Positions 57,254 through 64,000 of a stretch of DNA of 64,000 nucleotides are shown here, in pieces (the stretch's first letter is position 1; the number at the start of each line of letters is the position of its first letter). The stretch comes from Aurantimonas manganoxydans SI85-9A1. Lineage in GTDB: Bacteria; Pseudomonadota; Alphaproteobacteria; Rhizobiales; Rhizobiaceae. Under the pieces are notes generated by a model that had not been told where the DNA came from, ran no database searches, and saw nothing but the letters and a program-made list of their open reading frames with translations. Position numbers and translations under genes: made by a program. The stretch spans positions 1,081,180-1,145,179 of the forward strand of contig NZ_CH672387.1 in assembly GCF_000153465.1 (NCBI RefSeq). Direction: 5' to 3'.

Positions 57254-58836
57254 CAGTCGGCCCTCCCTGCGCGGTTGGCCAGATCGTGGAGCGCGGCGAG
57301 GCGGGTCCAGATCGGCGGCAGTTGTTCGCGGATGTCGCGGTAGAGCCCGAAGGCCTCGTCGTAGAGCGGCGCGAGCGCGGCGTCGGGCAGGGTCGGCTCC
57401 GAAAGACGGTCCCGCGTCCACACGGCGGTGCATTCCTCGATCGAGCCATAGATGCCGCAACTGACGGCGGCGATCATCGCCGCGCCGGCCGCGCCCGCTT
57501 CCTCGCGCTCGACATTGCGCACCGGACAGCCCAGCGCGCTGGCCAGGAACAGCCGCATGGCGCGGGAGCGGGCGGCGCCGCCGGTGAGAGTGATCGCTGG
57601 CGGTACGCCGCCGGCGCCCTCGAAACAGTCGCGCGCGGCAAAGGCGAGGCCTTCGAAGACGGCGCGCATCAGATCGTCGAAGCTGGCGGCCTGATGCAGG
57701 CCGGTGAACTGGGCCCGGGCCAGCGGCTCCATGAAGGGGCCGCGCTCGCCGGCTTCGGAGATGTAGGGGTGATAGATGGCCGAGACCGCCCTAGCCGCCA
57801 GCACCCGGTCGTCGAGATGCGCCATCAACTGGCCGCGGTCGCGCTCGACGCCCTCGCTCTGCAGGAATTTCCACGCCAGCCCGACGATCCAGTCGATGTT
57901 GAGCGTCGCCGCCATGTTGGACTGGAACTGCACGAGGCCGTCGCCGGTGGGAAGGGGCATGACGTATCCGCTGCGCATGGAGTTGAGGACAACGTCGTCG
58001 GCGCTGCGGACATGGCGCATGTGGACGCCGGTGGAGCCAAGGATGGAGCAGCCGGTGCCGGGCGTTTCGCCGACGAGGCCGCTGCCGACGCCGGTCGCGA
58101 CGATGTCGACATAGCCGAGAACGACCGGCACGCCGTCCGGAAGCCCGGTCAGGTCCGCGATTTCGCGGGTCAGCGGATGGGACTGCGTGCGGCCATCGAC
58201 GATCGGCGGCAGGAGGCGCGCCTCGTCGCAAAGGCCGAGATTGGCGATGACGGCGTCGCTGTACCGGCGGGTGCGGAAATCGCCGAAGGTGAAGGAGGCT
58301 TCCGACGGGTCGGTGGCCCGCACGCCGGTCATGTTGAAATAGAGCCAATCCTTGCAGTGGAAGGCGGTGGTGGCCCGGGTTAGCTGCTCGGGATGGCGCT
58401 GCTTCATCACCAGCATCTGGACGCTTTGCTGGCAGGTGTTGATGCCGGTCCCGGTGTGTTTGTAATGGGCGTGGTGGCGCTCGCTGGCGGCGAAGTCCCG
58501 GGCGATGCAGCCGCCGCGAGCATCGAGCCAGAGCCAGGCCGGGCCGACGGGCTTTCCGCCCGCATCGATCAGCCAGGTGCCGTCGCCCTGGCCGGTGATG
58601 GCGACGGCGACGATGGCGGCGGCGCGGTGGCCGAGCTGCGCCGTCAGGTCCTGCAGCGTTGCCACCGCGTCGGCCCAGGTCGCCGTCATGTCCTGTTCGA
58701 CGCCGCCATCCTCGACGCAGACATAGCTGTTCTTGCGCGCGGCGACCGCGATCTGCTCGCCATCGGTGGTGAAGGCGACGGATTTCATCACCGAGGTGCC
58801 GGCGTCGATGCCGATGAGGATGGGCGCCCTGGCCAT
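57253..58836 (-). CDS. eryA: EryA-like erythritol kinase (FGGY family)
   Basis: A 527-residue FGGY kinase. 'ILIGIDAGTSVMKSVAF' (about 5-21), 'VAITGQGDGTWLIDAGGKPVG', 'TGTGINTCQQSVQML', 'HCKDWLYFNMTGVRATDPSEASFTFG' and 'YHPYISEAGERGPF' match the Brucella EryA pattern closely. EryA phosphorylates erythritol to L-erythritol-4-phosphate. Overlaps the neighbours on both sides by TGATG, so it is translated with the transporter ATPase. Confidence 0.85.
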   Translation of the reverse strand: MARAPILIGIDAGTSVMKSVAFTTDGEQIAVAARKNSYVCVEDGGVEQDMTATWADAVATLQDLTAQLGHRAAAIVAVAITGQGDGTWLIDAGGKPVGPAWLWLDARGGCIARDFAASERHHAHYKHTGTGINTCQQSVQMLVMKQRHPEQLTRATTAFHCKDWLYFNMTGVRATDPSEASFTFGDFRTRRYSDAVIANLGLCDEARLLPPIVDGRTQSHPLTREIADLTGLPDGVPVVLGYVDIVATGVGSGLVGETPGTGCSILGSTGVHMRHVRSADDVVLNSMRSGYVMPLPTGDGLVQFQSNMAATLNIDWIVGLAWKFLQSEGVERDRGQLMAHLDDRVLAARAVSAIYHPYISEAGERGPFMEPLARAQFTGLHQAASFDDLMRAVFEGLAFAARDCFEGAGGVPPAITLTGGAARSRAMRLFLASALGCPVRNVEREEAGAAGAAMIAAVSCGIYGSIEECTAVWTRDRLSEPTLPDAALAPLYDEAFGLYRDIREQLPPIWTRLAALHDLANRAGRAD

Positions 58837-59972
58837 CAGGCAGCCTCTCCCGCCGCGAGGCGATGGCCGTGGGCCAGGGCCTCGCCGCTCGCGGCAAAGA
58901 CGTGCAGACGGTCGGCCGGCACGTCGACGGTCAGGGCATCGCCGCCCGTGCCGGCGAAGCGGCTGTCGAGGGTGGCGACGATGACGCCGCCGCCGAAGGC
59001 CGATTCCAGATGGGTCTGGTCGCCGATCCACTGGTTGGTGACGATCTTCGCCGGGGCCCCGCCGGAGCCGATGGCGACATCGGCCGGCCGCACGCCGACG
59101 ACCACCTCGCGGCGCGCCGACAGGAGGCCGACGAGCCCGTCGCCGAGCTCGGACGCGGCATAGCCGAACAGTTCCTCACCGTTTTCGCGCAGGGAGACGC
59201 GACCGTCTTCGACAATTGGGGTGACGCGGTAGACGTTCATCGGCGGCTCGCCGATGAACGTGCCGACATAGAGGTTGGCCGGCTCGTTCTTCAGGGTGGC
59301 GGGGGAGGCGAATTGCTGCAGCACGCCGCCTTCCATCACCGCGATGCGGTCGGCCAGCGCATTGGCCTCCGTTTGGTCGTGGGTGACCAGGATCGCGGTC
59401 AGGCCGTGCTCGCGCAGATAGCGCTTCAGCCGGCCGCGCAGCACCGCGCGCAATTGCGGCTCGAGCTGGCCCATCGGCTCGTCGAGAAGATAGAGATCGG
59501 CCTTGCGCACCAGGGCCCGGCCGAGACTGGCGCGCTGCTGCTGACCGGCCGAGACGGTGGAGGGGTAGCGGTCGAGATGGGGCCCGAGTTCGAGCAGCCT
59601 GGCGATCTCGTCGACCCGGCGGCTGGTCTCGGCGGCGCCGAGCTTCTCCGACTTCAGGGCGAAGGCGATGTTCTCGCGCAGGGTCAGCGGCGGGTAGAGC
59701 GAATAGCCCTCGAAGGCCATGGCGACGCCGCGCCGGGCCGGCGGCAAGCTGTGGACGGGCCGGTCGCCGATCAGGATCTCGCCCTGTGTCACCGCCTCGA
59801 AGCCGGCGATCATCCGCAGGGTCGAGGTCTTGCCGCAGCCCGACGAGCCGAGCAGGGCGACGATCTCGCCGGATTCGATCTCGAGCGAGACATCGCGCAC
59901 CGCGTAGATCGGGTTCTTCGCCCTGGCGGCGTAGACCTTGCTGACGGAGCGGAGGGACACGGCTGCATTCAT
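58836..59972 (-). CDS. ABC importer ATPase 1 (CUT1 type)
   Basis: A 378-residue MalK/UgpC-type ATPase with a C-terminal regulatory domain. Walker A 'GSSGCGKT' (about 41), Walker B 'LYLLDEP' and H-loop 'LVTHDQTEA' are normal. Two motifs deviate: the signature is 'VSAGQQQR' instead of LSGGQ, and the Q-loop reads 'MAFEGYSLYPP' with Glu for Gln. The partner ATPase at 59,969 deviates in the complementary motifs, so the pair probably forms an asymmetric dimer. It likely powers polyol uptake. Confidence 0.9.
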   Translation of the reverse strand: MNAAVSLRSVSKVYAARAKNPIYAVRDVSLEIESGEIVALLGSSGCGKTSTLRMIAGFEAVTQGEILIGDRPVHSLPPARRGVAMAFEGYSLYPPLTLRENIAFALKSEKLGAAETSRRVDEIARLLELGPHLDRYPSTVSAGQQQRASLGRALVRKADLYLLDEPMGQLEPQLRAVLRGRLKRYLREHGLTAILVTHDQTEANALADRIAVMEGGVLQQFASPATLKNEPANLYVGTFIGEPPMNVYRVTPIVEDGRVSLRENGEELFGYAASELGDGLVGLLSARREVVVGVRPADVAIGSGGAPAKIVTNQWIGDQTHLESAFGGGVIVATLDSRFAGTGGDALTVDVPADRLHVFAASGEALAHGHRLAAGEAA

Positions 59973-61084
59973 GTCGATCTCGTTCCCTCCAGGCCTTCCG
60001 GTGCGATGCGCCGGCCGGTGGCGCGGTCGAAGAGCAGGATCGCGTCCGGGTCGGCGGACACGACGCAGGGCCGGCCCTCGCCGAGATCCTGCCGGCCGGC
60101 GTCGCGCGAGGTGTAGAATTCGTGGCCGTCCTCGGTGACGAGCAGGCGCACCAGCCGGTCGTTGAGCGGCAGCATGGCGGCGACTCGCGCCGACAGGGTG
60201 CCGGAATCCCCTTCGCTGCCGGCAAAGCGCAGATGCTCGGGGCGGATTCCGACGGTGACCGGCCGGCCGGCGATGCCCGCATAGCCGGGAGGCAGCAGCA
60301 GCCGGGCCTTGCCGATGGCCACGCTGGCATCGGGCAGGCCGGACTCGACGCGGCTTTCGAACAGATTGATCACCGGGTCGCCGAACAGCTCGGCTACCGC
60401 GATCGTCGCCGGGCGCAGATAGATCTCCTCGGGCGTGCCGATCTGAACGAAGCGGCCATCCATCAGCACCGCGATGCGGTGGCCGAGCGCCATCGCCTCG
60501 CGGTAGTCCTGGGTCACGTAGAGAACCGTCGAGCCGAAGCGTTCGAGGAGCCGCGGCAGCTCCAGCCGCATCTCGAAGCGCAGCTTGGCGTCGACATTGC
60601 GCAGCGGGTCGTCGAGCAGCAGCAGCCGGGGCGCGGCGACGAGGGCGCGGGCCAGGGCGGTGCGCTGCTTCTGGCCGTTGGACAGGGCTCGCGGCGCATG
60701 GTCGAGCACATGCTCGATCTTCAGGAGCCGGGCGATCGCATCGACGCTTTCGGCGACCTCGGCATTCGTCGTGCGGTGAGCGCGCAGCGGGCTGGCGATG
60801 TTCTCGAAGGCGGTCATGTGCGGGAACAGCGCGAAGTTCTGGAACGCCATGCCGACCGCCCGGCGCTCGGGAGCGACGCCGATCATGTCCTCGCCATTGA
60901 TCAGGAGATCGCCTTCCTCCGGCTCGCTCATTCCGGCGATCATGCGCAGAAGGACGGTCTTGCCGGCGCCGGACGGGCCGAAGATCGCCACGGTCTCGCC
61001 GTCGGCGACGGCGAGCGAGATGTCGTCGAGGACAATGTCCTTGCCGAAGCGCTTGGTGACGTGGTCGAGGGTCAGCGTGGCCAC
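59969..61084 (-). CDS. ABC importer ATPase 2, degenerate Walker B/H-loop
   Basis: A 371-residue ATPase of the same family. Walker A 'GPSGAGKT' (about 36), Q-loop 'MAFQNFALFPH' and signature 'LSNGQKQR' are present, but Walker B reads 'LLLLDDP' (catalytic Glu to Asp) and the H-loop 'LYVTQDYREA' (His to Gln). It cannot hydrolyse ATP well at its own site. Overlaps ATPase 1 by ATGA. Rhizobial polyol (mpt-type) transporters also carry two ATPase genes. Confidence 0.9.
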   Translation of the reverse strand: MATLTLDHVTKRFGKDIVLDDISLAVADGETVAIFGPSGAGKTVLLRMIAGMSEPEEGDLLINGEDMIGVAPERRAVGMAFQNFALFPHMTAFENIASPLRAHRTTNAEVAESVDAIARLLKIEHVLDHAPRALSNGQKQRTALARALVAAPRLLLLDDPLRNVDAKLRFEMRLELPRLLERFGSTVLYVTQDYREAMALGHRIAVLMDGRFVQIGTPEEIYLRPATIAVAELFGDPVINLFESRVESGLPDASVAIGKARLLLPPGYAGIAGRPVTVGIRPEHLRFAGSEGDSGTLSARVAAMLPLNDRLVRLLVTEDGHEFYTSRDAGRQDLGEGRPCVVSADPDAILLFDRATGRRIAPEGLEGTRST

Positions 61085-61088
61085 GCGA

Positions 61089-61946
61089 TCACCCCTTCAC
61101 CGCGCCGAGCGACAGGCCTTCGACGAGGTAGCGCTGGGCGAACAGGGCAAGGGCGAGGGTCGGCGTGATCGACAGGACGATGGCGGCGGCGATCTGGCCG
61201 TACTGGATCCCCGAGGCGGTCACGAAGGCCAGTGCCCCGACCGTGACCGGCTGCTTGTCGGCGGAGGCCAGCACCAGCGCGAAGACGAAGTTGTTCCAGG
61301 CGAAGATGAAGGAGAGGAGGGCGGCCGCCGCGATGCCCGGCATGGCGAGGGGGATCGCGATCTTCCTGAAGGTGCGGGCCCAGGAATGGCCGGCGATGCG
61401 GTAGGCGCCCTCGATGTCCGGGCTGATGTCCTCGAAATAGCCCCGCACGATCCACAGGATCAGCGGCAGGGTGATCAGCTGGTAGACCCAGATCAGGCCG
61501 ATATAGGTGTTGGCGAGGCCGATCGCCTGGAAATAGAGGGTCAGGGGCAACAGGACGAGCAGCGGCGGCGCGAACTTGAAGGACAGGAGCGTGAAGGCGA
61601 TGTCCTCGGAAAAGCGGAACTTGTAGCGGGCGAAGGCGTAGGCCGCCGGCACGCCCAGCACCAGCGACAGGGCGACCGAGGAGACCGACAGGATCACCGA
61701 GTTCCAGAGATTGCTCATGAAGGCGATGTCGAGCGAGCCGGCGGCGGTGCGCAGCTTGCCGGTGATCAGCGCCGTGTAGTTGACGAGGGTGGGCTCGAAG
61801 AACGGGCTCGGGGGAATGCGCAGTACCTGCTCGTTGGTCTGGAACGACATCAGCACGATCCAGACGATCGGGAACATGAAGAAGATCAGGACGAGGGTGA
61901 TCAGGACGTTCCTGACGGTGCGCTCGATGGGGCCGACGTGATCCAT
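61089..61946 (-). CDS. ABC importer permease (MalG type)
   Basis: A 285-residue inner-membrane protein with six predicted helices and the EAA loop 'GHSWARTFRKIAIPLAMPGIAAAAL' (about 190). It starts with a cytoplasmic 'MDHVGPIERTVRNVL' segment and belongs to the CUT1 sugar family. It ends 4 bases before ATPase 2. Confidence 0.92.
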   Translation of the reverse strand: MDHVGPIERTVRNVLITLVLIFFMFPIVWIVLMSFQTNEQVLRIPPSPFFEPTLVNYTALITGKLRTAAGSLDIAFMSNLWNSVILSVSSVALSLVLGVPAAYAFARYKFRFSEDIAFTLLSFKFAPPLLVLLPLTLYFQAIGLANTYIGLIWVYQLITLPLILWIVRGYFEDISPDIEGAYRIAGHSWARTFRKIAIPLAMPGIAAAALLSFIFAWNNFVFALVLASADKQPVTVGALAFVTASGIQYGQIAAAIVLSITPTLALALFAQRYLVEGLSLGAVKG

Positions 61947-61958
61947 GCTCGGTGACCT

Positions 61959-62894
61959 CTAAACGTTGCCGTGCGCGCGTTCGCGCAGCCGGAGCCAGTT
62001 CTTCACGAAGACGTTGGACAGGGCGAAGGTGATCGCCCAGAGCACCATGAGCAGGGCCGCCGAGCGGCCGACATTGGTGAACTGGAAGAACTGCAGGTAG
62101 GATTCGACCTGGAAGACGGTCAGCGTGTTGCCGGGGCCGCCCTGGGTCATGGCGTAGATGATGTCGAACTGCTGGATCGACTCCAGCATGCGGAACAGCG
62201 ACGCGGTCAGGATGTAGGGCATCAGCATCGGCAGGGTGATGCGGAAGAAGACGAAGCTCTTGGGCACGCCGTCCAGCGCCGCCGCCTCGAAAGGCTGCTT
62301 GGGCAGCGAGCGCAGCCCGGCCAGAAGCAGCACCATGATGAACGGCGTGTAGACCCAGACGTCGACGAGGACCACGGTGAACAACGCCGAGGAGGGGCTC
62401 GAAGCCCAGCGGAAATCGGTGAAGCCGACGAGGCTGACGAGATAGTTCAGCACGCCGAAATTCGGGTTTGTCATCAGCTTCCACATCAGCGCCGCCAGCG
62501 CCGGCGCGACCATCAGCGGCAGCAGCAGCAGCATCGAGACAAGATTGTTGAAGCGGGTCGGGCGCTGCAGCAGGAGCGCGATGCCGAGACCGAGCAGCAG
62601 CTCGATGACGACGGTGAGGACGGTGTAGGTCAGCGAGACCTGCACCGTGCCCCAGAAGCGGGCGTCGGTGAGGAACTGCAGATAATTGTCGAACCAGATG
62701 AAGCCGCGCAATTGCGGCAGGCTGAGCCGGTAGCGCAGCAGCGAATAATAGATGGCGGTCAGGAAGGGGATGAGAATCCAGACCGTCACGAGGAGCGCCG
62801 GCATGCTGAGGAGATAGGGGAGCCAGTTCGTGCGCCGCCGGCGCCGGGTGGCGCCGCCGCCACGCTTGGCTGCTGTCTCCTGTGCTGGCGTCAT
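61959..62894 (-). CDS. ABC importer permease (MalF type)
   Basis: A 311-residue CUT1 permease with GGGGAGG before the ATG at 62,894. A basic N-terminus precedes about six helices; the EAA loop is 'AAALDGVPKSFVFFRITLPMLMPYIL' (about 208-233) and 'AMTQGGPGNTLTVFQVESYL' follows, typical of UgpA/MalF relatives. Separated from the second permease by 12 bases. Confidence 0.92.
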   Translation of the reverse strand: MTPAQETAAKRGGGATRRRRRTNWLPYLLSMPALLVTVWILIPFLTAIYYSLLRYRLSLPQLRGFIWFDNYLQFLTDARFWGTVQVSLTYTVLTVVIELLLGLGIALLLQRPTRFNNLVSMLLLLPLMVAPALAALMWKLMTNPNFGVLNYLVSLVGFTDFRWASSPSSALFTVVLVDVWVYTPFIMVLLLAGLRSLPKQPFEAAALDGVPKSFVFFRITLPMLMPYILTASLFRMLESIQQFDIIYAMTQGGPGNTLTVFQVESYLQFFQFTNVGRSAALLMVLWAITFALSNVFVKNWLRLRERAHGNV

Positions 62895-62997
62895 TCCATG
62901 CCTCCCCGTTGGCCGACAGACGGGCCGCCGGATCATGTTCGGTTCGCTGCGGAAGAACGGGCCGCGCCGCCATGACCGGCGGCGCGGCCCGCGGGGG

Positions 62998-64000
62998 CTA
63001 TTGCAGGCCGGCCTGCTGGAGCTGCTCGTCGATACTGGCGGCGAGCTGGTCGAGGCCTTCGTCCACCTGCACCTCGTTGGCGACCATGCGCTGGAGCATC
63101 GCGGCCCAGGCGGTGGTCACGTCGAAGAACAGCGGCTGCGGGGTGAAGTAGATCTTGGCGCCGGGCGACGAGACCTCGAACTGGTCGACATAGCCCGGAT
63201 ATTTCGACTGGATGCGCTCGAGGAACTCGGCGTCCTTCCAGACGCTGGCGCGCACCGGATTGACGAAGTCCATCTTGCGGGCGCCGAACAAATCGTGCTC
63301 CTTCGAGGACGCCCACTGCATGAAGTACCAGGTGGCGTCCTTGTTCTGCGAGAAGTTGGACATGGCCAGCGACCAGATCCAGACATTCGGCGTGGGGGCG
63401 TCGGCCTCCGGATTGGGCGCGATCGGCGCATAGGCGATGTTGCCGGCTTCCTTGTTGTCGCCGCCATTCATGAAATAGCCGAGGATGTCGGCGTCGTAGA
63501 TCATCGCCGAGGCGCCGGCGCCGAGATCGGTGCCGACCTGGTACCAGGTGTAGGTCGACCAGTTCTTCGGCCCGTAATCCTGGATCATCTTCACCCAGTC
63601 GCGGTGATAGGCCTTGGAGCCGTCGGTGTTCATGGCCGCGTTGAGGACGCCGCCATTGTTGATCAGGTCCTTCTCGCCGAAATTGCTGTAGCCGGAGAGA
63701 AAGCCGGGATGGATGGTGGCCCAGGACCGCGAGCCGCGCACCCCGATGGGATAGACATTGGCGTCGACGCTCTTGAGCTTCTCGCAGGCGGCGAGCAGCG
63801 CCGGCATGTCCTTCGGCGGCTCCAGGCCGGCCTTCTCGAACATGGTCTTGTTGTAGGACAGGTTGTTCTGCTCGAAGCCCCAGGGGATGCACCATTGCTT
63901 GGCGTCGCCGGAGCCGAGTTCGGAGCCCGGCGTGCCGTCCCAGGCGGTCGAGGCGCGCAGGCCCGGCAGGAAGTCCTCCCAGTCCCAGGCGGCTGCGGTC
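62998..64000 (-). CDS. ABC importer substrate-binding protein (partial)
   Basis: The C-terminal 333 codons of an extracellular solute-binding protein; the frame stays open to the window edge, so the N-terminus with signal peptide is missing. 'CIPWGFEQNNLSYNKTMFEKAGLEPP' near the visible start and 'PIGVRGSRSWATIHPG' are characteristic of family-1 sugar binders. Trp-rich parts ('NWSTYTWYQVG') should line the ligand site. It is upstream of, and in operon with, the two permeases. Ligand probably a polyol, from the ery context. Confidence 0.9.
   Translation of the reverse strand, partial: TAAAWDWEDFLPGLRASTAWDGTPGSELGSGDAKQWCIPWGFEQNNLSYNKTMFEKAGLEPPKDMPALLAACEKLKSVDANVYPIGVRGSRSWATIHPGFLSGYSNFGEKDLINNGGVLNAAMNTDGSKAYHRDWVKMIQDYGPKNWSTYTWYQVGTDLGAGASAMIYDADILGYFMNGGDNKEAGNIAYAPIAPNPEADAPTPNVWIWSLAMSNFSQNKDATWYFMQWASSKEHDLFGARKMDFVNPVRASVWKDAEFLERIQSKYPGYVDQFEVSSPGAKIYFTPQPLFFDVTTAWAAMLQRMVANEVQVDEGLDQLAASIDEQLQQAGLQ

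Overview
The window is GC-rich DNA from an alphaproteobacterium, most likely of the order Hyphomicrobiales (Rhizobiales). It carries ctrA, chpT and the CtrA inhibitor sciP together, with GANTC (CcrM-type) sites upstream of ctrA and sciP, a DUF1134/EipA envelope gene, and an eryABCD-type polyol locus with its own ABC transporter. No ribosomal RNA is present, so I do not go to genus level.

Region 1 (1 to about 36,171) is an accessory island. Its right edge is a displaced 3' half of tRNA-Glu(CTC) next to a tyrosine integrase gene; its left edge lies outside the window. The island is a mosaic. (a) 300-9444: a Tn7-like transposition module of overlapping tnsA-tnsB-tnsC-tniQ genes, preceded by a second TnsA-like protein that lacks the catalytic lysine and is translationally coupled to a soluble FtsH-like AAA+ zinc protease. 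(b) 9523-18248: defence-like cargo. On the minus strand lies a tightly overlapping operon of MBL-fold protein, E2-E1-JAB fusion, patatin phospholipase and a second MBL-fold protein, followed by a membrane protein and an unknown protein. It is divergent from an XRE regulator/ImmA-IrrE protease pair with palindromic operator-like sites between them. It looks like a CBASS-style effector with ubiquitin-like conjugation enzymes, but with no nucleotide cyclase. (c) 18311-21932: a Sel1-like gene, decayed tniQ pieces, repeats spaced like TnsB sites, and a GHKL-ATPase/STAS-like/membrane protein triad. (d) 22002-35974: remains of a prophage or phage satellite. There are ejection-type proteins, a terminase small-subunit gene cut by an IS256-family element with an 8-bp target duplication, an iteron-like origin candidate, primase and SF3-helicase modules, an excisionase-like gene and the integrase. 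No portal, capsid or large terminase gene is visible; a serine recombinase sits where they would be expected.

Region 2 (36,433-48,170) is core chromosome: a TrmH-type methyltransferase, EipA, the phosphorelay protein ChpT with a degenerate receiver protein, CtrA, a FliJ-like protein, SciP, MnmA, a Gfo/Idh/MocA oxidoreductase, elongator-type tRNA-Met(CAT) and a BCCT transporter. ChpT phosphorylates CtrA and SciP restrains it, so three parts of one cell-cycle circuit are neighbours here.

Region 3 (48,389-64,000) is a sugar-alcohol catabolic locus. EryC-, EryD-, EryB- and EryA-like genes are interleaved with two class II aldolases, a second FGGY kinase, a HAD phosphatase-family gene and a D-2-hydroxyacid dehydrogenase, and are followed by a CUT1-type importer with two different ATPases, two permeases and a binding protein that runs off the window. 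Nearly all minus-strand genes from 51,334 to 62,894 overlap or abut, so the block probably acts as one operon under the divergent EryD-like regulator or a promoter beyond 64,000.
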